Source: JAFARE01 sp963777285
GTDB taxonomy: Bacteria; Chloroflexota; Dormibacteria; Aeolococcales; Aeolococcaceae
Assembly (NCBI GenBank): GCA_963777285.1
Contig: CAVZPR010000002.1
Location: 248,001-312,000, forward strand
Reading direction: 5' to 3'
Length of the DNA stretch: 64,000 bases
The notes beneath the pieces were generated by a model. It worked only from the letters and a program-made list of their open reading frames with translations. It did not search any database and was not told the origin of the DNA. Positions 52,494 through 61,486 of this stretch are shown here, piece by piece (the first letter of the stretch is position 1; each line of letters starts with the position of its first letter). Both the position numbers and the translations under genes were made by a program.

Positions 52494-53081
52494 TCAGGTG
52501 GCGGTTGGCTCTTCGGCCTGTCGCGGCGGGGCTGCCAGCAGCTGCGGCGTGGGGCTCGCCGGCGGCAGGTCGAGATCGACGAAGTCGCTCTCCTTCCAGC
52601 CCCCGCCGCTGCGCGTGAAGGACTCGTCGATGTGAAGCAGCACACCAACCAGAGGATCGCTGTGGTCGACGTGGCCGCTCGGCGTCAGGTAGTCGTCGCG
52701 GGTCGCGGTGACGCCGACCTTCAGCTCGAGCGTTCCGTTGTTGCACCCCGCGTTGACCACGGTCAGCGAGTCGAGCCGGTCGACCTCCCGCTCCGTGAAG
52801 TGCTGGTTCACCAGCTGGTTCTGCAGGTAGTCGGTGATCAGGCCGAAGGCATTGCCGGTGGCGACGGCGCTGAGTCCCGCATGCTTGGGGTCGAGCTCGA
52901 TGGCGTTGAGCTTCTTGTCGATGCTCGTCCAGATCTGCGTCGCCTGCGCACGGGTCACGCACCCCGTCGCCGGCTTCGGCGTCGGGGTCGGTGTCGCGCC
53001 GCCCGCACCTGCACAGCCCGACACCGCGAATGCGGCGACCAGCGGAAGCAACGCCAGGCGCGCAACCGGTGCGGGATTCAC
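52494..53081 (-). CDS. Predicted lipoprotein, unknown function
   Basis: The 195-residue protein has a lipoprotein signal (LALLPLVAAFAVSGCAGAGG, lipobox AVSGC), a Thr-Pro repeat linker, and then a compact domain with two cysteines (TGCVTRAQATQIW and VVNAGCNNGTLEL) and an amphipathic helix FGLITDYLQNQLVNQHFTE. The tail is Pro/Ala-rich. No family is recognised. The GTG start is assumed. It is divergent from the Yip1-like gene and is followed directly by the nadA promoter. Confidence 0.75.
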   Translation of the reverse strand: MNPAPVARLALLPLVAAFAVSGCAGAGGATPTPTPKPATGCVTRAQATQIWTSIDKKLNAIELDPKHAGLSAVATGNAFGLITDYLQNQLVNQHFTEREVDRLDSLTVVNAGCNNGTLELKVGVTATRDDYLTPSGHVDHSDPLVGVLLHIDESFTRSGGGWKESDFVDLDLPPASPTPQLLAAPPRQAEEPTAT

Positions 53082-53139
53082 ATCGACATTGTGCCGCCGC
53101 TTCGGCGCGCTGCCGCCGTGTGCGCTGAAGCAATTCGTC

Positions 53140-53145
53140 TACCGT
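53140..53145 (+). promoter_or_regulatory. -10 hexamer (TACCGT) for a leaderless start at 53152
   Basis: TACCGT is followed by six bases (ggccgc) and then ATG, with no Shine-Dalgarno. The spacing matches the other leaderless candidates in this window. Confidence 0.5.
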
Positions 53146-53151
53146 GGCCGC

Positions 53152-53730
53152 ATGAACCCTCTGGCAGCGCTGGCGCACCCACGGCGCGCGTTCATCGCCG
53201 CGGCGGCGGCGCCACGCCCTGCCGCTGCGTTCGCGGCCGTCCTGCTGAGCGGCCTGGTCTCGTTCGCGCTCGGCGCCGCCGCCAACGCCCTCGGCGGCGG
53301 CTCTGCGTCGGGCTTGGTGGTGGCTGCCTCACTGCCCGCCCTTTTCGCCGCGTACTGGGTGCTCGAGGCGTGGCTGGTCGACGCGGGGGCGCGCATGCTG
53401 GGACGCGCCGGGCGTCGCAGGACCTACCTGGCCACCAGCGGCTACGCCTTTCCGGCGTGGATCGCATACGCGGTGCTGTCGCTCGCCGAGGCGCTCAGCC
53501 TGCGGCTCGCCGGCGGCGCGGGGGCGACGCTGGCCTCCGCGCTCGCGTGGCTGACGCTGCCGGTGCTGGGCTGGTTCGTCGTCCTCAGCGTTCTCGCCAT
53601 CATCGCCGTGTACGGCGTGCCCGCCCTCAACGCCCTGGCGCTGGCGCTGCTGCCCTACGCCGTGCTCACCGCCGCGCTGCTGGTGATCGGGCTGACCCTC
53701 AGCGCGCTCCACGCGGGCGGCGTGGTCTGA
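53152..53730 (+). CDS. Yip1-like integral membrane protein
   Basis: The 192-residue protein opens MNPLAALAHPRRAFIAAAAAPRPA, the NP-x-P-x-x-F start seen in bacterial Yip1-domain proteins. Five hydrophobic helices follow: FAAVLLSGLVSFALGAAANAL, LVVAASLPALFAAYWVLEAWL, YAFPAWIAYAVLSLAEALSL, LTLPVLGWFVVLSVLAIIAVYG and LLPYAVLTAALLVIGLTL. The third helix region, TYLATSGYAFPAWI, is typical of the Yip1 core. The function is unknown. It is convergent with the MMPL gene of the mce operon, only two bases apart. Confidence 0.75.
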   Translation: MNPLAALAHPRRAFIAAAAAPRPAAAFAAVLLSGLVSFALGAAANALGGGSASGLVVAASLPALFAAYWVLEAWLVDAGARMLGRAGRRRTYLATSGYAFPAWIAYAVLSLAEALSLRLAGGAGATLASALAWLTLPVLGWFVVLSVLAIIAVYGVPALNALALALLPYAVLTAALLVIGLTLSALHAGGVV

Positions 53731-53732
53731 CC

Positions 53733-56700
53733 TCAGCGACGGCGGCGGGGGCGGCCCGAGACACCCGGCCGGCGCTTCGGAGGCGGTGCATCGCCGTGCG
53801 CCTTGTCGCCGGTCGCGTCGGGCTTCGCCGCATCCGGCGCCGGCGAGCGGCGCCGCCCGGAAACGCCGGGAAGCCGCCGCGGCGGGCCACCATCCCGCGG
53901 TGCAGGAGCAGACGGCGCCGGAGCCGGCTCGGCTTCGGCCACCGGTTCGGGTTCCGTCTCTTCAGAATCCGCATCCGCTGCGATCGTCACTGCTTCGGGT
54001 TCGGCCTCGGGTTCAGTCTCGGCGGCGGGCTCCCACCTGGGAACCTCTGGAATCGCGGCGGTCTCGGCAGCCGCAGCGGGCACAGCCTCGGCCGCCACGC
54101 CCATCCGCAGCGGCCGGTGCCGCTCCAGCACCACGGCCAGCGGCAGCATCACCAGGAACACCGCGACAACCGCCAGGGCCAGGTCGAGGACCACGGCGAG
54201 GCCGAAGTCTGCCACCAGCGGGAGCGAGTTGGGGAAGAAGCCGCTCAGCGCCAGCACGCCGAAGCCGGCGCCCAGCGTGAGCGCTGACACCCGGATCGCG
54301 CGACCGACCCCGGACAGGGCCGCTCCCGCCGCCGCGTCCGGGTCCAGCCCCCGGCGCCGCTCCTCGTAGAAGCGTCCCAGGAGCACCACCCCGAACTCCG
54401 TGCCCAGCGCCACCACGAGAGCGCCCAGCACCACCGTCAGCGGATTGAGAGAACCGAGGGTGCTGCCCCAGCCGCCGGGAAGCCGTCCCAGCGCCAGCAG
54501 CAGCAGCGGTCCCCAACCGGCGGCAAGCGCGGTGGGCACCAGCGGCAGAAGTGCGCGGCGCGGTTCGCGGTACAGCGCGAAGAGCACGATGGCCACGACG
54601 ACGAGCGGCGCGACGTTGAGCAGGTAGGCGCGGTTGGTGAGGTTGTCGTACGCCGTGGTGGCCAGCACCGCTAGGCCGGTGGGTGTGGCGGTCATGCCGT
54701 TGGGCGGGTTGGCCACGTCGCGCTGCAGACCGTCGACCAGCTGCGCCTGCTGCGCCACGGTGTCGGTGTGGACGCCGATGGCGATCCGCGACGCGGTGGG
54801 ATCGACCGGCGTCGAGTCCGACGTGATGAACTGCTGGAAGTACTCGTCCACCGGTGGACACGCCGTCGTGTCTGGCCCGATCGGCATCACCAGGGTTCTG
54901 GACAGCAATGGAAACAACCTGAGGTCGCACAGGAATGGCGTCTGCGTGGTGGGCTTGTTCGCCGACGGGGCGGGCGTCGGCGATCCACCTGCGACCGGCG
55001 TCGGCACCGGGGTGCTGCTCGTGGCCGGCGACGGCGACGCGGCGGGCGATGCAGACGGCGACAGCGTGGTGGCCGCCTCGTGCGCCAGCACCTCGGCCGC
55101 CAGCACGGCGCCGGCGGTCATGCGTGCCGCAGACGGCGTAGCGGTCGAGCTGGAGGCGCTCGGTGAGGTGGAGGCCGATGGCGAGGGCGCAGGCGACGGG
55201 GTTGGCGCCGGCGCCGACCCGGAGGGCACGCACGGCGCCGCGGCGTTGCCACTCGAGGATGAGCCGGATGCGATCACGTAGTCACCGATGGATGTCGCCT
55301 GCGCCACCTGGTCGCCGTGCTCGGAGCGGATCACCGAGGCTGCGCCGCACTGCCATTCGACGTTCTGCGGGAGGCCCGACGCCGGGTCGACCGGTCCCGT
55401 GACCACCTGCCCGCGCACGTACACGTCGACCTCGTTGGTGTAGCCCGTCTCGGCCTGCACCGTCTCGATGTTGCTCAGCTCGGGAAGTGAGGGCGCCAGC
55501 AGCGATTGCACGTCGGTCTGGACGGGCACGACGTGGAGCGCGAGCCAGCCGGCGAGGGCGAGCACCGTCGCCGGCACCAGCACGCCGCGCCAGTTGTCGG
55601 CGATGGCGACGGTGCGCGGCGCGGGTGAGGCCGCCGGCGCCCCGTCGTGCTGTTCCGCGGCGACGATCGGGCTGCGGCTGTCGGACCACACGGCCAGCGG
55701 CAGCGCGATGAAGAGCGACCCCAGCCAGGCAAGCACCACGCCGCCGCAGAGCACGAGCGCGAACTCCGCCACCAGCGGCACGGCGACCAGCGGACCCCAG
55801 TCGATCCCGCTCACCGCCGCGAGCGCCGCCAGTCCCACGAGCGTGGCCAGCGCCGCCACCAGCGTCGCGCCACCCGTGTTGCTCAGCACGCGGCGCAGCG
55901 CCTCTTCGACGTCGACGGAATGCGACCGTTCCTCGGAGAAGCGCGCCACCAGCTGCACCGCATAGTCGACGCCGAGGCCGACGAGCACCGGCACCCCGGC
56001 GAGCACCGCGGGTGTGATCGGCGTGCCGGTGAGCAGACCGACGCCGACGGTCAGCACCGTGGCCGCGGCCGCCGCGAGCAGCGGCCAGACGCGGCCGCGC
56101 ACGCGAAACACCGCGATCAGCAGCAGCAGCATGACGAACAGCGCCACCGGGACGAGGATCAGCAGCAGCCGCGACATCGCGTTGACCACGCCAAGGCCGA
56201 GGAGCGGCGCACCTGCGATGACCATGCTCAGCGGCGCGTCGTGGAACGCCGACACGCACGCCGCGTCCTGCTGCGCGGTCTGCCCGCCGCACTCCGTCGG
56301 TGCCAGCGGCCCGAGCGAGCGCAGCGCGCTGACCGACGACGCGGACAGCGAGTGCGTGTACGCGTCGGCCTGGATGCCGTGCGCCAGCTCGTTGTTGACC
56401 TTGTCCTGCAACGACGAGATGGCCGCCTGGTCACCGACGTACTGCGGCTTGACGCGGATCGTGATGATGGCGATCAACTCCGCTCCCGGCTGCGCAGCCG
56501 GCAGCACGGCGGCCCACTGGGGCTTGGGCGCGCAGAAGGACTGGCTGTTCACCGGAGGGCAGTTGGGCAGGTCGAGCAGGGTTCGTTCGAAGAACACCTG
56601 GCAGGTCGGCTGCACCTTCAGCGCCGAGGCGATCTGGTCGTCGCAGTCGCCATAGGCGGCGGTGACGCGGTCGAAGAACTGCTGCGCCGCCGCCGTTTGC

Positions 56701-57395
56701 GCCTGCGTCGGCTGCGGGTTCGCCGAGTAGTAGATGGCCCAGAAGGGCGGCGTCGCGTCGTGTGACACGGCAGCGTCGACCGCCTTCTCGCGCGAGTCGA
56801 TCACCCGGTCGCCGGCCTTCTGCTTGTACTGCGCGCGTGCGATGTGCGCGTCGGTGGCGGCCTTCAGCACCGAGCTGTCGAGCGCCAGCAGCGCGGCGTT
56901 GTACGTGTTCTGGAACAGCTGCGTGAGCTTGGTCTGGTCCTTGGTGCCGCGGGCCACCGACTGCTGGTACGCGGTCTCGGCGACGAAGTACGGGTACTCC
57001 ACGAGCAACCGGCTCTCCTCCGCCACCGCGGCCTGCCGCAGCGACCCTGCGATCGTGCCGGGGCCGAGCACGGATGCAACCCTCGGGTCGTGCGCGAGGT
57101 CTATCTCCAGCGCGCCGAGCCGTTCGAGGTTCTGCTCGATGTACGGAGCGGTGGGATTGCGCGCCGAGAACACCAGGACGATGGGATCCGACCCGAAGGT
57201 CTGCGCGAACGCGGCGTACGTCTGCCCCGCACTGGAGTTGCTGCCCACCAGCAGCGACTGGCCGGCGTCGATGCCGAATCGGAAGATGCCCAGGAAACCC
57301 AGCGCGCCCACGAGCAGCGACGCAACCGCGATCTGCAGCGGACGGCGCGCCATGGGTCCGGCGAGCCGCGGCACCTGGCCGCGCAGGTGAATCAC
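53733..57395 (-). CDS. MMPL-family transporter, last gene of the mce operon
   Basis: The 1,220-residue protein has an MMPL architecture with two halves. The first helix is PLQIAVASLLVGALGFLGIFRFG, followed by a large external domain, helices with VPVLVGLGVDYAVQLVARFSEERS (GxxxDYxxxL), a second external domain and a final helix bundle with ALGTEFGVVLLGRFYEERR. An unusual stretch of about 90 Ser/Thr/Pro/Ala residues interrupts the second external domain. The last 150 residues are Glu/Ala/Pro-rich, then Arg-rich, with the motif RRxPGVSGR twice. It resembles large MMPL/HpnN-like lipid transporters. It follows the Mce genes by 37 bases and probably works with them. GTG 57395 is the likely start. 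Confidence 0.9.
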   Translation of the reverse strand: MIHLRGQVPRLAGPMARRPLQIAVASLLVGALGFLGIFRFGIDAGQSLLVGSNSSAGQTYAAFAQTFGSDPIVLVFSARNPTAPYIEQNLERLGALEIDLAHDPRVASVLGPGTIAGSLRQAAVAEESRLLVEYPYFVAETAYQQSVARGTKDQTKLTQLFQNTYNAALLALDSSVLKAATDAHIARAQYKQKAGDRVIDSREKAVDAAVSHDATPPFWAIYYSANPQPTQAQTAAAQQFFDRVTAAYGDCDDQIASALKVQPTCQVFFERTLLDLPNCPPVNSQSFCAPKPQWAAVLPAAQPGAELIAIITIRVKPQYVGDQAAISSLQDKVNNELAHGIQADAYTHSLSASSVSALRSLGPLAPTECGGQTAQQDAACVSAFHDAPLSMVIAGAPLLGLGVVNAMSRLLLILVPVALFVMLLLLIAVFRVRGRVWPLLAAAAATVLTVGVGLLTGTPITPAVLAGVPVLVGLGVDYAVQLVARFSEERSHSVDVEEALRRVLSNTGGATLVAALATLVGLAALAAVSGIDWGPLVAVPLVAEFALVLCGGVVLAWLGSLFIALPLAVWSDSRSPIVAAEQHDGAPAASPAPRTVAIADNWRGVLVPATVLALAGWLALHVVPVQTDVQSLLAPSLPELSNIETVQAETGYTNEVDVYVRGQVVTGPVDPASGLPQNVEWQCGAASVIRSEHGDQVAQATSIGDYVIASGSSSSGNAAAPCVPSGSAPAPTPSPAPSPSASTSPSASSSTATPSAARMTAGAVLAAEVLAHEAATTLSPSASPAASPSPATSSTPVPTPVAGGSPTPAPSANKPTTQTPFLCDLRLFPLLSRTLVMPIGPDTTACPPVDEYFQQFITSDSTPVDPTASRIAIGVHTDTVAQQAQLVDGLQRDVANPPNGMTATPTGLAVLATTAYDNLTNRAYLLNVAPLVVVAIVLFALYREPRRALLPLVPTALAAGWGPLLLLALGRLPGGWGSTLGSLNPLTVVLGALVVALGTEFGVVLLGRFYEERRRGLDPDAAAGAALSGVGRAIRVSALTLGAGFGVLALSGFFPNSLPLVADFGLAVVLDLALAVVAVFLVMLPLAVVLERHRPLRMGVAAEAVPAAAAETAAIPEVPRWEPAAETEPEAEPEAVTIAADADSEETEPEPVAEAEPAPAPSAPAPRDGGPPRRLPGVSGRRRSPAPDAAKPDATGDKAHGDAPPPKRRPGVSGRPRRRR

Positions 57396-57432
57396 CCGAG
57401 GATCATGCCCCAGGAACGAAGCGCGTGGACTT

Positions 57433-58710
57433 CTACGATGCGAACAGTGATCCGAAGGTGTTCAGATTCGCGTTGGCGTAGGACGTGCCCGCGGGAGGCG
57501 TCTGATACGACACCGTCGACGGCAGGCAGATCTGCGGCTGGCCCGGAATGATCACCGGGAGGCAGATCGGCGGCAGGTTGGGGTTGGGCAGCGTGGGCAC
57601 GAAGTTGAAGACACGCACGTGCAGGAAGTGCTCCTTGCCGTCAGGCGACACCGAGCAGTGGTTGTCGTTCACGGCGCTTCCGGTCTTGGTGGCAGGGCAA
57701 TTGTCCGCGTAATAGAAGGCTGACGCCACGTTGGTGATGGCGCCGATGATGCCGCCAGTCACGTCCTGGTCCGCCGGATTGCTGCCCAGCTGCGTCTCAC
57801 GGCCGGTGAGGTTGGCGCCGAAGAGGCCGAGCAGGTATGTGAACTTGTCCAGTTTGTCGATGGTGCCGCCGGGCTTGCCCAGCTGCTGGATGATGGTGGC
57901 GAGGTTGGCCGGCTGCCCGTTCAACGCCGTATCCAGCTGGGTCAACGCGCTGTCCGCATGGATGAGCAACGACTCGAGGTGGGAGGCGTTGGCGGCGAAC
58001 GCTTGCACCGTCGTCTCGCTGTTCGCCACCAGCTGGTCGAGCGGTGTCTGCGCGAAGTAATTGTTGAACTGCTCGTTCTTGACCAGCATGTCGCTCAGCT
58101 GCGGCGACACCTGGTCCAGCGCGTTGAGCGGCGTCTGCAGCACCTGCGAGATGTTGTCCGCCGCGGCGATCAGATGATTCACCTCGCTGCCCTGGCCGGC
58201 GGCGGCTTCGCCCAACTCGACGATGGTGGTGCGCAGGTTCTGCTGCTCCGGCGCTTGCAGGTCCTGCAGGATGGCGTTGAGGTCCACCGGCTGGACCGTC
58301 TGGTTCACGGTGATCGTGTCTCCATCCTGCAGCACCGGCGAGCTCGAGGTCCCCGGCACGATCGCGATGTACTTGGGTCCGAACAGGCCGTGCGCGCGCA
58401 GGTAGACGGTTGCGTTGCGGTGAATGTCGGAGTACTGCTTCTGGATCTGCAGCGTGGCCAGCGCGAGCGTGCCCGACGCGTCGACGCTCTCCACCTCGCC
58501 GACCTTCACGCCGGCGATCTCGACGGAGGCGTGCGGCGCCAGCGCATCGGCGTCGGCGAGCTGCACGTGGAGTGTCTCCTGCTGGTTCCAGGGCATCGGT
58601 ATCTGCGGCCCGGCGGGGATGCCGCTGATGAACACGCCGCACATCACGGCAAGCAGCACGGCGGCGGTGATCAGACCGCTGGAGAACGGATTGGCGCGTG
58701 GTCTGTGCAT
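57433..58710 (-). CDS. Mce/MlaD-family protein (sixth in the operon)
   Basis: The 425-residue protein has one N-terminal helix (LITAAVLLAVMCGVFISGI), an MlaD domain at about 45-125 (DADALAPHASVEIAGVKVGEVESV, and GLFGPKYIAIVPG), a long helical region of about 170 residues, and a C-terminal part with five cysteines and Pro-rich loops (LPPICLPVIIPGQPQICLP). Mce proteins form hexameric rings and tubes that carry lipids or sterols across the envelope. Its ATG overlaps the stop of the previous mce gene (TGATG). The following gene is the MMPL protein. Confidence 0.9.
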   Translation of the reverse strand: MHRPRANPFSSGLITAAVLLAVMCGVFISGIPAGPQIPMPWNQQETLHVQLADADALAPHASVEIAGVKVGEVESVDASGTLALATLQIQKQYSDIHRNATVYLRAHGLFGPKYIAIVPGTSSSPVLQDGDTITVNQTVQPVDLNAILQDLQAPEQQNLRTTIVELGEAAAGQGSEVNHLIAAADNISQVLQTPLNALDQVSPQLSDMLVKNEQFNNYFAQTPLDQLVANSETTVQAFAANASHLESLLIHADSALTQLDTALNGQPANLATIIQQLGKPGGTIDKLDKFTYLLGLFGANLTGRETQLGSNPADQDVTGGIIGAITNVASAFYYADNCPATKTGSAVNDNHCSVSPDGKEHFLHVRVFNFVPTLPNPNLPPICLPVIIPGQPQICLPSTVSYQTPPAGTSYANANLNTFGSLFAS

Positions 58711-60263
58711 CAGCGGAGCCTCGCCATGTCGAAGCCGGTCCACGCGAATCCGGTGCCCAGCGTCACGTCGTCGCTCGCCGTCTGACCCAACCCGAGTGGC
58801 AGGCTTGGCGTGGGCAGCGGTGGCAGCGTGGGAATGATGCCGCCGCCGGACGACGTCGGCGACGGGCTGGGGCAGGGCGTCGGTGAGATCAGCGGCAGCG
58901 TGATGCACGGCGACGGTGATGGGCACTTGTTGAGCAGCGGCAGGCACGGCGTCGGCAGCGGCAGCGATGGAGTGGGAACCGGGCACGGGTTGCCGTCGAC
59001 GCAGGGGATCGGGCCGTTGCAGGGAAGTCCCGGCAGGCACACGGGCAGACGCGGCACCGGTATCGCCGGGAGTGACGGAGAGCTCGGGGTCGACGCCTGC
59101 CCGGTGTTGGGCGCCAGCCCGCAGAGCGTCTTGGTCGGGTCGAGGGACGAGACCAGCCCGCAGGGATCGACCCCGGTCGCGTTCTGGCGCAGCCAGAAGT
59201 TGCCCTGGTAGTCGGGCGAGGACGCGCTGCCGAAGTTGTGGCTGCCATAGCCCTGCGAGGTTGCGCTGCCGATCTCGTAGATCAGATCGATCGACGCCTT
59301 TGCGGGGACGCCGCCGCTGTTGACCAGGTCGCTCGGCTCCGCCAGAGGGTCTTTGGTGCTGAACGTCTCCGTCTGCGGGATCAGCGACGAGAGCAGGCTG
59401 TTGAGGTAGGTGCTGAACGTGCTCAGCTGGCGCAGCCCGGTGTCGAGCTGCGCGGCGCTGCGGCCACCGAGCACGGCGTCGGTCGTGCGATTGAGCGTGT
59501 CGGTGTTGGTGATGTAACCGCGCAGCGCTTTGCCCTCGTCAGCCGCCAGCGCCGCGTTGATCGTGTTCAGGTGGTCGATGACACCGGCGAGGTTGTCGCG
59601 GCTGGCGTCGAGCTGGCCGGCCGTGACGCCGAGATTGATGAGGATCGAGTTGAACTCGGGGTCGCGCGTCACCAGCTCCTGCGTCGGGACCTGACTGTTG
59701 ACCGACAGGTCGCTGAGGTCGGGCAGAAGCTGCTGCAGCGTGCCCTCCTGGCTCTGCACCGCTGCCGACGCCGTGCGGATCAGCTGCGTCAGCGCGTCAC
59801 GCGTAGGCTTGTCGAAGGTGTCCAGGATCTGGTCGAAGTCGACAACTGGCTTGGTCTTCTGCAGCGGGATTACGGCGTTGTCGGTGAGCATCTGCGACGA
59901 GTGACCCGGGTTGAGCTGGATGTACTTCTGCCCCAGAAGCGTCGCCAGGCGCACGCTGGCCGTCGTGTCCGCGGGCAGCGGCCAGTCGCCGCCGTCGACG
60001 TGAAAGACGATGTCCGTGTAGGTGCCGTCGGCGGTGATCGACACCACCTGACCCACCAGCCGCCCCGCGATGCGCACGTCGCTGCCCACCGACATGCTGT
60101 CGGCGTCGGAGACCTGCGCGGTGAGCGTCTTGGTGTCGGCCCAGGGCGCGCCGTACTGCAGGTTGATCGCGGCCATCAGGCCGACGATCAGCGCGATGAG
60201 CACGCCTGCGCCGAAGCCGGCGACCATCGGGTTGATGTGCGGACGACGCCCTGTGCCGCTCAT
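58710..60263 (-). CDS. Mce/MlaD-family protein with a long Pro/Cys-rich tail (fifth in the operon)
   Basis: The 517-residue protein has an N-terminal helix (VAGFGAGVLIALIVGLMAAI), an MlaD domain (SDADSMSVGSDVRIAGRLVGQVVSI, LLGQKYIQLNPG), a helical region to about residue 350, and then about 150 residues dominated by Pro, Ser, Thr, Leu and ten or more Cys (for example CLPGLPCNGPIPCVDGNPCP). The tail is longer than in usual Mce proteins and looks like an extended, disulfide-linked segment. Its ATG overlaps the upstream stop as ATGA. A longer open frame runs on past the ATG but only as shadow of the preceding gene. Confidence 0.9.
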   Translation of the reverse strand: MSGTGRRPHINPMVAGFGAGVLIALIVGLMAAINLQYGAPWADTKTLTAQVSDADSMSVGSDVRIAGRLVGQVVSITADGTYTDIVFHVDGGDWPLPADTTASVRLATLLGQKYIQLNPGHSSQMLTDNAVIPLQKTKPVVDFDQILDTFDKPTRDALTQLIRTASAAVQSQEGTLQQLLPDLSDLSVNSQVPTQELVTRDPEFNSILINLGVTAGQLDASRDNLAGVIDHLNTINAALAADEGKALRGYITNTDTLNRTTDAVLGGRSAAQLDTGLRQLSTFSTYLNSLLSSLIPQTETFSTKDPLAEPSDLVNSGGVPAKASIDLIYEIGSATSQGYGSHNFGSASSPDYQGNFWLRQNATGVDPCGLVSSLDPTKTLCGLAPNTGQASTPSSPSLPAIPVPRLPVCLPGLPCNGPIPCVDGNPCPVPTPSLPLPTPCLPLLNKCPSPSPCITLPLISPTPCPSPSPTSSGGGIIPTLPPLPTPSLPLGLGQTASDDVTLGTGFAWTGFDMARLR

Positions 60264-61486
60264 GGAACACCCGGAGGTGCGGAGCAGCCGCTGAGCGCCG
60301 GCAGGCTGGACCCGCCTGTGAGCGCCGGCTGTTCCGCGTAGACGGACTGACCGTTCAGCGACGCGTTGTGGTACGCGCCGTGCTGCCGCGTGAGCCCGCC
60401 GCTGTCGTTGGCGCTGTAGCCACCCGGCGGCAGCGTGGGGTCGATGCGCAGCGCGTCGATGGGCGCGCCTCCCGGCGGCACCGCGTTGGTGCCCTCGTTG
60501 TAGCCGGTGGCCGTGACGAACTCGGCCAGCAGCGAGTCCAGGCTTCGCGGTGCGCTGTACGAGATGAACGGGTTGACCGCGGTCACAAGCGGATTGAGGA
60601 AGTTGGACAGCGCGCCGGCACAGCTCAGCGCCTGCGGGCCCACGGAGAAGATGCGCGCGAGGTCCTGCTGCGTCGTGGTGCTGGAGAGCGCCCCGGACAG
60701 GTCGCCGAACACGTTGGCGGCGTGCACCAGCGTCCCCTGCAGCTGCACCTCGCGGGTCGCCAGTGCGCCGAGCGTGGTGTCGAGGTTGACGATGAGCGGC
60801 CGCAGGTTCGCGTCTTCGCGAGCCAGGTCGCCGCTGATCGTGTCGAACTCGAAGTTGAGCGCGTCGAGCTGCGGCGAGCGCGTCGCCAGCACGTCGGTGA
60901 CCGGGATGGAGACGCGCGTCAGCGGATTGGCGCGGAGGATCGTCTGGTTGAGATCGCCGGCCCCGCTGCCGCCGAACGCAAGCACGCCTTCCTGCAGCTG
61001 CGTCCGTATCGCGTCGCGCACGCTGGGGGTGAAGACGTTCGACAGCTCGTCCAGGTTGACCGGGCTCTGCGTCTCGTTCTCGCCGAAGAACGGGGATCCG
61101 CTGAGCACCGGGTTGTGCGGCGATCCGGGGTCCAGCTCCACGAAGACGTTGCTCAGGACTCCCTTGGGCTTGACCTCCAGCGTGGTCCCCTGGTGCAGCG
61201 GCCACTGGCTGGGATCGATGTTCATCACCACCTGCGCGTACTGCTGCTGCGTCGCCTGGTCGACTCCGACCTCCACCGACGTCACCGTGCCCGCCGGCAC
61301 GCCTGCGACGCGCACCTCGTTGCCGACCACGAGCCCGTCCGCGTCGCTGAAACGCGCGGTGACGGTGTGCGAAGTCTCGCCGATGCCGAGGAACCCGAAG
61401 CCGGCCAGCGATCCGGCGAGCACCGCGCTGAGGAAGAGTCCTCGCGACGACGCGAGCCAGCCGGTGATGCGTCTCGTCATGGTCAT
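60260..61486 (-). CDS. Mce/MlaD-family protein (fourth in the operon)
   Basis: The 408-residue protein begins MTMTRRITGWLASSRGLFLS with one hydrophobic helix. It has the MlaD domain RFSDADGLVVGNEVRVAGVPAGTVTSV, here carrying an inserted Gln-rich loop (DQATQQQYAQVV), then GVLSNVFVELDPG, and an MCE-type helical domain. ATG 61486 overlaps the upstream stop (ATGA). The C-terminus is short and has two cysteines (LSCAGALS, LSGCSAPPG). The role is the same lipid-transport complex as its neighbours. Confidence 0.9.
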   Translation of the reverse strand: MTMTRRITGWLASSRGLFLSAVLAGSLAGFGFLGIGETSHTVTARFSDADGLVVGNEVRVAGVPAGTVTSVEVGVDQATQQQYAQVVMNIDPSQWPLHQGTTLEVKPKGVLSNVFVELDPGSPHNPVLSGSPFFGENETQSPVNLDELSNVFTPSVRDAIRTQLQEGVLAFGGSGAGDLNQTILRANPLTRVSIPVTDVLATRSPQLDALNFEFDTISGDLAREDANLRPLIVNLDTTLGALATREVQLQGTLVHAANVFGDLSGALSSTTTQQDLARIFSVGPQALSCAGALSNFLNPLVTAVNPFISYSAPRSLDSLLAEFVTATGYNEGTNAVPPGGAPIDALRIDPTLPPGGYSANDSGGLTRQHGAYHNASLNGQSVYAEQPALTGGSSLPALSGCSAPPGVP

